A stretch of DNA of 9,523 nucleotides from Alphaproteobacteria bacterium. Lineage in GTDB: Bacteria > Pseudomonadota > Alphaproteobacteria > Caulobacterales > Caulobacteraceae. A program made the position numbers and the translations under genes. The stretch is taken from contig JAGWSE010000164.1 of assembly GCA_028869395.1 (NCBI GenBank), forward strand, positions 1 to 9,523. The letters are read 5' to 3'. The notes under the pieces were generated by a model that saw nothing but the letters and a program-made list of their open reading frames with translations, had not been told where the DNA came from and did not search any database. This document shows, piece after piece, positions 5,333-9,523 of this stretch (within the stretch, counting starts at the first letter, position 1; each line of letters opens with the position of its first letter).

Positions 5333-6930
5333 TGGCCATGTCAAACGTCGGCCGGCCCACGGCCCCCGCCGCCAACGGCCGCAACGTCTCCGGGAACTCC
5401 GGCGGCTTCGCCTCGCTCACCGGCGGGCGCGGCCTGCTGCAGGACGAGCCGCTGATCTTCGAGGAAGGCGGCTGGGACAAGACCGGCGTCGACCTGCCCG
5501 AGGCCTCGGCCGACGCGGCCGACCTGGGCGACCTCGTCCGCACCGCACCCATCGGCCTGCCCGGCCTCTCCGAGCCCGAGGCCGTGCGCCACTACGTGCG
5601 CCTGTCGCAGAAGAACCACGCCATCGACCTGGCGCTCTATCCGCTGGGCTCGTGCACCATGAAGCACAACCCGCGCCTCAACGAGAAGATGGCCCGGCTG
5701 CCCGGCTTCGCCGACCTGCACCCGCTGCAGCCGGTCTCCACGACCCAGGGCGCCCTGGCGCTCATGGACCGGCTCGCCCACTGGCTGAAGGTGCTGACCG
5801 GCATGCCCGCCGTGGCGCTCACGCCCAAGGCCGGCGCCCACGGCGAGCTCTGCGGCCTCCTGACCATCAAGGCCGCCCACGAGGCGAAGGGCCAGGGCCA
5901 CCGCCGCACGGTGCTGGTCCCCACCTCCGCCCATGGCACCAACCCGGCCACGGCCGCCTTCGTGGGCTACGACGTCGCCGAGATCGCCCAGACCGACGAC
6001 GGCCGCGTGGACCTCGCCGACCTCGAGGCGAAGCTGAGCGGCGACATCGCCGCCATCATGGTCACCAACCCGAACACCTGCGGCCTGTTCGAGCGCGACA
6101 TCCTTGAGATCAGCCGCCTGACGCACGCGGCGGGCGCCTACTTCTACTGCGACGGCGCCAACTTCAACGCGATCGTCGGCCGGGTGAAGCCGGGCGACCT
6201 CGGCGTCGACGCCATGCACATCAACCTGCACAAGACCTTCTCCACGCCGCACGGCGGCGGCGGGCCGGGCGCCGGGCCGGTGGTGCTGTCCGAGGCGCTC
6301 GCCCCCTTCGCGCCGGTCCCGTGGATCGTCTCTGGGCCGCAGGGCCTGCGGCTCATCGAGGAGCCCGCCGGCGAGGCCGCCCAGGCGTTCGGCCGCATGT
6401 GCGCCTTCCAGGGCCAGATGGGCATGTTCGTGCGCGCGCTCGCCTACATGCTGAGCCACGGCGCCGACGGGCTGCGCCAGGTCGCCGAGGATGCGGTGCT
6501 CAACGCCAACTACATCAAGGCGCGCCTCTCCACGGCGATGACGCCGGCCTTCCCGCAAGGGCCCTGCATGCACGAGGCGCTGTTCGACGACGCCTGGCTG
6601 GAGGGGACCGGCGTCACCACCCTCGACCTCGCCAAGGCGCTGATCGACGAGGGCTTCCACCCGATGACCATGTATTTCCCGCTGGTCGTCCATGGGGCCA
6701 TGCTGATCGAGCCCACGGAGACGGAACCCAAGCGCGAGTTGGACCGCTTCTGCGACGCCATGCTGGCGTTGGCGGAGGCGGCGAAGTCGCGCGATGCGGA
6801 ACGGTTCAAGGGCGCGCCCCATCTCGCCCCGATGCGGCGGCTCGACGAAACTCTTGCGGCCCGCAAGCCCAAGCTCACGTGGCGCCCGGGCGACACGACT
6901 GTTGCGCCGGCGCCATTGGCTGCGGAATAG
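5332..6930 (+). CDS. gcvPB: Glycine dehydrogenase (decarboxylating) subunit 2, P-protein beta half
   Basis: This 532-residue protein is the C-terminal, PLP-binding half of the P protein. The cofactor lysine is K301 in NLHKTFSTPHGGGGPG, whose glycine-rich loop is a hallmark of the family. LGSCTMKHNP (105-114) and PTSAHGTNPA (197-206) are also diagnostic. The start is ATG 5332, overlapping the gcvPA stop (TGATG), which implies translational coupling and equal synthesis of the two subunits. A second in-frame ATG at 5338 is possible. The frame stays open upstream to 4864, but that part lies inside gcvPA and encodes no GcvPB sequence. The first 40 or so residues are a Ser/Gly/Ala-rich extension before LIFEEGGWDK. 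A weak AAGG lies about 10 nt before the start. It is the last recognisable glycine cleavage gene; no lpd follows. Confidence 0.96.
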   Translation: MAMSNVGRPTAPAANGRNVSGNSGGFASLTGGRGLLQDEPLIFEEGGWDKTGVDLPEASADAADLGDLVRTAPIGLPGLSEPEAVRHYVRLSQKNHAIDLALYPLGSCTMKHNPRLNEKMARLPGFADLHPLQPVSTTQGALALMDRLAHWLKVLTGMPAVALTPKAGAHGELCGLLTIKAAHEAKGQGHRRTVLVPTSAHGTNPATAAFVGYDVAEIAQTDDGRVDLADLEAKLSGDIAAIMVTNPNTCGLFERDILEISRLTHAAGAYFYCDGANFNAIVGRVKPGDLGVDAMHINLHKTFSTPHGGGGPGAGPVVLSEALAPFAPVPWIVSGPQGLRLIEEPAGEAAQAFGRMCAFQGQMGMFVRALAYMLSHGADGLRQVAEDAVLNANYIKARLSTAMTPAFPQGPCMHEALFDDAWLEGTGVTTLDLAKALIDEGFHPMTMYFPLVVHGAMLIEPTETEPKRELDRFCDAMLALAEAAKSRDAERFKGAPHLAPMRRLDETLAARKPKLTWRPGDTTVAPAPLAAE

Positions 6931-7068
6931 AGTCGCGCCCCAAGAAATTAACGGACGGCCGTCTTTACGAGTCGGAGGCGCGTTCGCATATCTGCTGAGC
7001 ACGGCGACGGTTCAGACCTCCCCTTTGCGCCGGCCCGTGCTTCCCAGGTAGCGCTAGTGTCCCTCGCC

Positions 7069-7488
7069 ATGCCCTCGCTGCGCGTCTATCGCGCCTCCGA
7101 CGAATTCGCCCGGGATCTCCTGGCGCGGGTCGGTCGCTGGCTGCTGCTCGGCCTGGGCGGTCTGATCATCCTGGTCGGGCTGGCGCTCGAGATCACGCCG
7201 CCGCCGTTCCATTTCGGCGGCATGCCGACGATCGTCATCGGGCTGATGATCGTGCTGCGGAACTCCTTCAAGGCCAGGCGCCGCTTCGTCGAGATGCAGA
7301 AGGCCCACCCCAAGGTGGTGTTCCCCGTCCGGCGGCTGCTGCGGCGCGAGCCGGAGGTCGTGCTGGTGTTCTGGCAGGTCTACCTGCGCTCCGAGCGCCT
7401 GGTCCTGCCGCGGCGCTTCCGGTTCGCGGTGCGCACCCGCCGCTACTTCAAGCTGAAGATCCGCGCCCGCGGCGCCGCCACGGTCTGA
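7069..7488 (+). CDS. Small basic membrane protein of unknown function
   Basis: A 139-residue protein with two predicted helices at about 23-41 (WLLLGLGGLIILVGLALEI) and 50-64 (GGMPTIVIGLMIVLRNS), joined by a short TPPPFHF turn, then a strongly basic, Arg-rich C-terminal half probably facing the cytoplasm. The helix-proline/glycine turn-helix layout recalls the small PGPGW-type membrane proteins, but the PGPGW motif itself is missing, so I do not assign it there. The start is ambiguous. ATG 7069 has no Shine-Dalgarno but lies about 10 nt after GCTAGTGT, a possible -10 of a leaderless promoter. GTG 7057, preceded by AGG eight nucleotides upstream, would add four residues. It lies 138 nt after gcvPB and ends before a strong terminator, so it may be the operon's last gene or a separate unit. 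No link to glycine metabolism is evident. Confidence 0.7.
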   Translation: MPSLRVYRASDEFARDLLARVGRWLLLGLGGLIILVGLALEITPPPFHFGGMPTIVIGLMIVLRNSFKARRRFVEMQKAHPKVVFPVRRLLRREPEVVLVFWQVYLRSERLVLPRRFRFAVRTRRYFKLKIRARGAATV

Positions 7489-7493
7489 TCGCC

Positions 7494-7524
7494 GCTCGTC
7501 ACGGCGAAGGCGGGCGCCCAAGCC
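7494..7524. repeat. Decayed left half of the palindromic intergenic repeat
   Basis: These 31 nt match the left half of the gcvH-gcvPA element (3902-3932) at 24 of 31 positions without gaps, sharing the GCTC start, the AGGCGGG centre and the CCAAGCC end. Substitutions have destroyed its internal hairpin, suggesting an old copy. It begins 6 nt after the stop codon of the small membrane protein gene. Confidence 0.55.
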
Positions 7525-7533
7525 GGGATGCAG

Positions 7534-7565
7534 AAGGCGCCCGGATCGCTCCGGGCGCCTTTTTT
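7534..7565 (+). terminator. Strong intrinsic terminator
   Basis: A 12-bp perfect stem, AAGGCGCCCGGA 7534-7545 and TCCGGGCGCCTT 7550-7561, with tetraloop TCGC, runs into six T residues (7560-7565). On the plus strand this is a textbook Rho-independent terminator ending the gene at 7069-7488 and possibly the gcv transcript. Read from the minus strand, the hairpin is followed only by TTCTG, so it would end the convergent ATP synthase transcript less efficiently. Confidence 0.93.
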
Positions 7566-7577
7566 CGTTTGCGAGTC

Positions 7578-7607
7578 GGCCTGGATCCCGGCGTTCGCCG
7601 GGATGAG
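7578..7607. repeat. Right half of the palindromic intergenic repeat
   Basis: On the minus strand these 30 nt match the left half of the element at 3902-3932 at 25 of 30 positions. The hairpin ATCCCGGCG 7585-7593 / CGCCGGGAT 7596-7604 is intact. On the plus strand it would read WIPAFAGM, the tell-tale of this repeat class. Together with 7494-7524 it flanks the terminator in inverted orientation. It lies 8 nt beyond the atpF stop and so would form the 3' hairpin of the ATP synthase message. Confidence 0.7.
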
Positions 7608-7615
7608 AAGAGCGG

Positions 7616-8107
7616 CTACTGCAGCTTCGACCCGATCTGGCCGATGGCCTGGTCGATCAGCGGGTCGGACTTGGCGCCCGCCAGCCGCTGCTTCAGCACG
7701 TCCTCGGCGATCTGGGCGGCCAGGTCGGCGGCGGCGGCCTTGACCTCCGCGGCGGCCTGCGCCTCGGCGGTGGCGATCCGGCGTTCGGCCAGTTCGCCGC
7801 GACGCCCGATCTGCTCCTTGAGGTTCTTCTCCGCTTCGACCTGAAGCCGCTCGGCTTCGGCCTTGGCGTTGGCCAGCACCTCGGCCGCCAGCTTGTCGGA
7901 GCGCGCCTTCTGCTCGCGGATCTGCGCCAGCAGCTGGTTGGCTTCCTCGCGCAGCGCCTCGGCCTCGGCCAGACGCGCCCTGAGCTTGTCGGCGCGGGCG
8001 TCGATGGCCTTGGCCGCCAGGCCGGGCACGCCGGCCCGCACCAGGATCAGGACGAAGATCACCAGGGCGACGCCGACCCAGAAGTGAGCGTCGAGCAGAA
8101 TATCCAC
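7616..8107 (-). CDS. atpF: F0F1 ATP synthase subunit b
   Basis: A 163-residue peripheral-stalk subunit with one N-terminal membrane helix (about 7-25, HFWVGVALVIFVLILVRAG) and a long, charged Ala/Glu/Lys/Arg coiled coil to the C-terminus. With b' it forms the stator linking the membrane a subunit to the F1 head. The order and size fit b rather than b': it is the last gene of the F0 cluster and lacks the long N-terminal extension of its neighbour. Translation starts at GTG 8107-8105 (MDILLDAHFW), preceded by AAGG about 9 nt upstream and separated by 18 nt from the b' stop codon. The stop is TAG, after IGSKLQ. No F1 genes follow; in alphaproteobacteria they are normally in a separate operon. 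Confidence 0.93.
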   Translation of the reverse strand: MDILLDAHFWVGVALVIFVLILVRAGVPGLAAKAIDARADKLRARLAEAEALREEANQLLAQIREQKARSDKLAAEVLANAKAEAERLQVEAEKNLKEQIGRRGELAERRIATAEAQAAAEVKAAAADLAAQIAEDVLKQRLAGAKSDPLIDQAIGQIGSKLQ

Positions 8108-8125
8108 GGGTCTAGCCTTTCAGGG

Positions 8126-8665
8126 TCAGCCGACGCGCGCGGAGGCGAGCTCCGCGGGCGTGGGCGCCTTGCCGGTGAGTTTGGCCACGATCGCACCGGC
8201 GGCGTCACGGGCGATCTCGTCGAGATGCGACATGGCCGCCTCCCGCGCTGAGGCGATGCGGGCCTCGGCTTCCGCGCCGGCCTGGGCGAATTTCGCCTCC
8301 TGCTCGGCGAGCTTGGCGGTCAGCTCAGCCTGGGCCTTGGCCCGGGCGTCGGCGGCGACCTTCATCGCCTGGGCCCGCGCCTGGGCCATTTCGGCCTGGG
8401 CGGCCGCGGCCTGGGCGTCGGCCTCGTCCTTCAGCCGGCGGGCTTCGCGGGCGTCGCCGGAGATCTTCCGCTCACGCTCGGCGATCCCGCCGCCGATGCG
8501 CGGCACGAACACCCGCGTCATCAGCACCAGGACGATGACGAAGAAGATCGCCAGCCACGCGGCCTGGCCCGGCCACGCGCCCATGTCGAACTGCGGCAGG
8601 CCGCCGGCGCCGCCCTCGGGGGCCGGTTGGGTCCCCTCGTGAACGGGGGTCGCGGGACCTTGCAT
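8126..8665 (-). CDS. F0F1 ATP synthase subunit b' (second b-type stator subunit)
   Basis: A 179-residue b-type subunit with a Pro/Gly-rich N-terminal segment (1-34), one membrane helix at about 35-53 (AAWLAIFFVIVLVLMTRVF), and a long Ala/Glu/Gln-rich coiled coil. The PQFDMGAWPGQAAWL segment before the helix is characteristic of b' (often called atpF2, atpG or atpX). Most non-photosynthetic bacteria use two copies of b; alphaproteobacteria and photosynthetic bacteria use a b/b' heterodimer, which the adjacent b gene supports. ATG 8665 lies 6 nt after the atpE stop codon, with only a weak Shine-Dalgarno (AAGCGGA), so translation may be coupled to atpE. Confidence 0.93.
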   Translation of the reverse strand: MQGPATPVHEGTQPAPEGGAGGLPQFDMGAWPGQAAWLAIFFVIVLVLMTRVFVPRIGGGIAERERKISGDAREARRLKDEADAQAAAAQAEMAQARAQAMKVAADARAKAQAELTAKLAEQEAKFAQAGAEAEARIASAREAAMSHLDEIARDAAGAIVAKLTGKAPTPAELASARVG

Positions 8666-8671
8666 GTCCGC

Positions 8672-8905
8672 TTAGCCGACCTTCACGAACAGGATGATGA
8701 AGGCCATCACGAGCGCGAAGATGCCGAGCGCTTCGGTGAGCGCCATGCCGAGGAACAGCATCGGCTGCTGGCTGGCGGCGGCCGACGGGTTGCGGATGGC
8801 GGCGGCCAGGTAGTTGCCAAACAGCACGCCCAGGCCCACGCCCGCGCCGATCAGGCCGCTCGAGGCCAGACCCGCGCCGATGTACTTGGCGGAAACAGGA
8901 TCCAT
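8672..8905 (-). CDS. atpE: F0F1 ATP synthase subunit c (proton-carrying ring)
   Basis: A 77-residue hairpin of two membrane helices (about 8-33 and 48-75) joined by the polar loop RNPSAAASQQP, which contacts the F1 rotor. Helix 1 has the glycine motif GAGVGLG (20-26) that sets ring packing. Helix 2 has E58 in ALTEALGIF, the carboxylate that picks up protons. There is no Na+-binding signature that I would trust beyond this. The sequence is typical of alphaproteobacterial c subunits. ATG 8905 is preceded by AAAGGGG (8915-8921 on the plus strand), the best ribosome-binding site of this cluster. That agrees with the need for many copies of c per complex. The gap to atpB is 34 nt. Confidence 0.97.
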   Translation of the reverse strand: MDPVSAKYIGAGLASSGLIGAGVGLGVLFGNYLAAAIRNPSAAASQQPMLFLGMALTEALGIFALVMAFIILFVKVG

Positions 8906-8939
8906 GTCTTCAAACCCCTTTGGAGAATTCGGTTGTTGA

Positions 8940-9523
8940 TCAGTGGCCGTGACCGAGGTTCACGACGTCGTTGAGGTAGACGGTGGCGAGCGCGGCGAAC
9001 ACGAACGCCTGCAGGAACGCCACGATGAACTCGAGCCCCGTCAGCGCCACGACCATGGCGAGCGAGACGCCGGAGCCGGCGAAGCCCAGCGTCGCCATCC
9101 CGCCCTGCAGCGCGAACACCCCGAGGCCCACTACGAAGCTCGCGAACATGTACATCACCACGTGACCGCCCAGCATGTTTCCGAAAAGTCGCATGGCCAG
9201 GGTCACGGGACGGATCATGAACGAGAGGAATTCCAGCGGCGCCACCAGGAACAGCATCGGCAGCGGCACGCCGGACGGCACGAAGAGCGTGAAGAACTTG
9301 AGCCCGTTCTTGACGAAGCCGACCACCACCACGGTCCCGAAGGTGACGACGGCGAGCGTCGCGGTGATCGCGAGCTGGGCGGTGGGGGTGAAGGTCCACT
9401 CCTGGTGCGCCAGGTTCCCGAAGCCCAGCACCAGGCCCATCATGTTCATGACGAGCACCACCATGAAGATGCTGAAGACGAGCGGGATGTAGGGGCGGCC
9501 GGCGTGACCCATGATCGGCCCCA
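8940..9523 (-). CDS. atpB: F0F1 ATP synthase subunit a, C-terminal part (5' end beyond the window)
   Basis: About 194 codons of subunit a, which forms the two half-channels for protons beside the c ring. The conserved AMRLFGNMLGGH segment is present; its arginine corresponds to the essential R210 of E. coli. Several membrane helices are clear, including IPLVFSIFMVVLVMNMMGLV, TAQLAITATLAVVTFG and the C-terminal LTGLEFIVAFLQAFVFAALA followed by YLND and a His-rich tail GHGH. Family members are near 250 residues, so some 55 N-terminal residues lie off the right edge. The ATG at 9512 is internal, as the frame continues upstream to the window edge (GPIMGHAG). It is the first of the four F0 genes seen here; an atpI usually precedes it but is outside the window. 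Confidence 0.96.
   Translation of the reverse strand, partial: GPIMGHAGRPYIPLVFSIFMVVLVMNMMGLVLGFGNLAHQEWTFTPTAQLAITATLAVVTFGTVVVVGFVKNGLKFFTLFVPSGVPLPMLFLVAPLEFLSFMIRPVTLAMRLFGNMLGGHVVMYMFASFVVGLGVFALQGGMATLGFAGSGVSLAMVVALTGLEFIVAFLQAFVFAALATVYLNDVVNLGHGH

Noticed and set aside
3872..5344. Antisense open frame of 490 codons opposite gcvPA
   Set aside because: Shadow of GC-rich codons in gcvPA. Its C-terminal WIPACAGM comes from the intergenic repeat, not from a protein family.
6948..6966. Possible terminator or operator after gcvPB: palindrome GACGGCCGTC (6954-6963) followed by TTT
   Set aside because: The palindrome leaves too small a loop and too few pairs for a terminator, the T-run is short, and a 10-bp GC palindrome is unremarkable in this base composition.
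5341..7002. Antisense open frame of 553 codons opposite gcvPB
   Set aside because: Low-complexity Gly/Arg/Val/His-rich translation, no ribosome-binding site or domain; explained by gcvPB on the other strand.
1..9523. CRISPR array, tRNA or rRNA genes, insertion sequence, prophage or toxin-antitoxin genes
   Set aside because: I looked for regular direct repeats, tRNA-like cloverleafs, transposase motifs and small paired ORFs and saw none.

Overview
The window is high-GC, densely packed chromosomal DNA that looks alphaproteobacterial, most likely from the Caulobacterales or a relative. The evidence is: an F0 ATP synthase operon carrying both b and b' subunits in the order atpB-atpE-b'-b, with no F1 genes following; a split glycine decarboxylase (GcvPA plus GcvPB) behind a tandem glycine riboswitch; strong G/C bias at third codon positions, which leaves long meaningless antisense frames over nearly every gene; and GANTC (CcrM-type) sites near promoters. 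The genus is inference.

Layout. (1) 1-491, minus strand: the N-terminal part of a membrane fatty acid desaturase, running off the left edge. (2) 492-844: a divergent intergenic region with a consensus TATAAT for the desaturase, a perfect 8-bp inverted repeat, and two tiny candidate leader ORFs. (3) 845-2002, plus: an MFS-like membrane transporter of unknown substrate. (4) 2026-2324: promoter, tandem glycine riboswitch and probable expression platform. (5) 2335-6930, plus: the glycine cleavage operon gcvT-gcvH-gcvPA-gcvPB, with a 73-nt palindromic intergenic repeat between gcvH and gcvPA. (6) 7069-7488, plus: a small conserved-looking two-helix membrane protein of unknown function, ended by a strong intrinsic terminator at 7534-7565 that lies between two decayed halves of the same repeat family. 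(7) 7616-9523, minus: atpF (b), the b' gene, atpE (c) and atpB (a, truncated at the right edge), converging on the same terminator.

How it works together. Glycine bound to the two aptamers should raise expression of the P, H and T proteins. With a lipoamide dehydrogenase (L protein) encoded elsewhere, these oxidise glycine to CO2, ammonia and methylene-tetrahydrofolate. The ATP synthase cluster supplies the membrane proton channel and stator for the F1 motor, encoded elsewhere. The window is mostly housekeeping. I see no defence, mobile or biosynthetic system that is clearly new. The points most worth a second look are regulatory: the proposed glycine-dependent exposure of the gcvT ribosome-binding site, the repeat embedded inside the operon, and the TTG start of the desaturase overlapping a leader ORF behind a TATAAT box.
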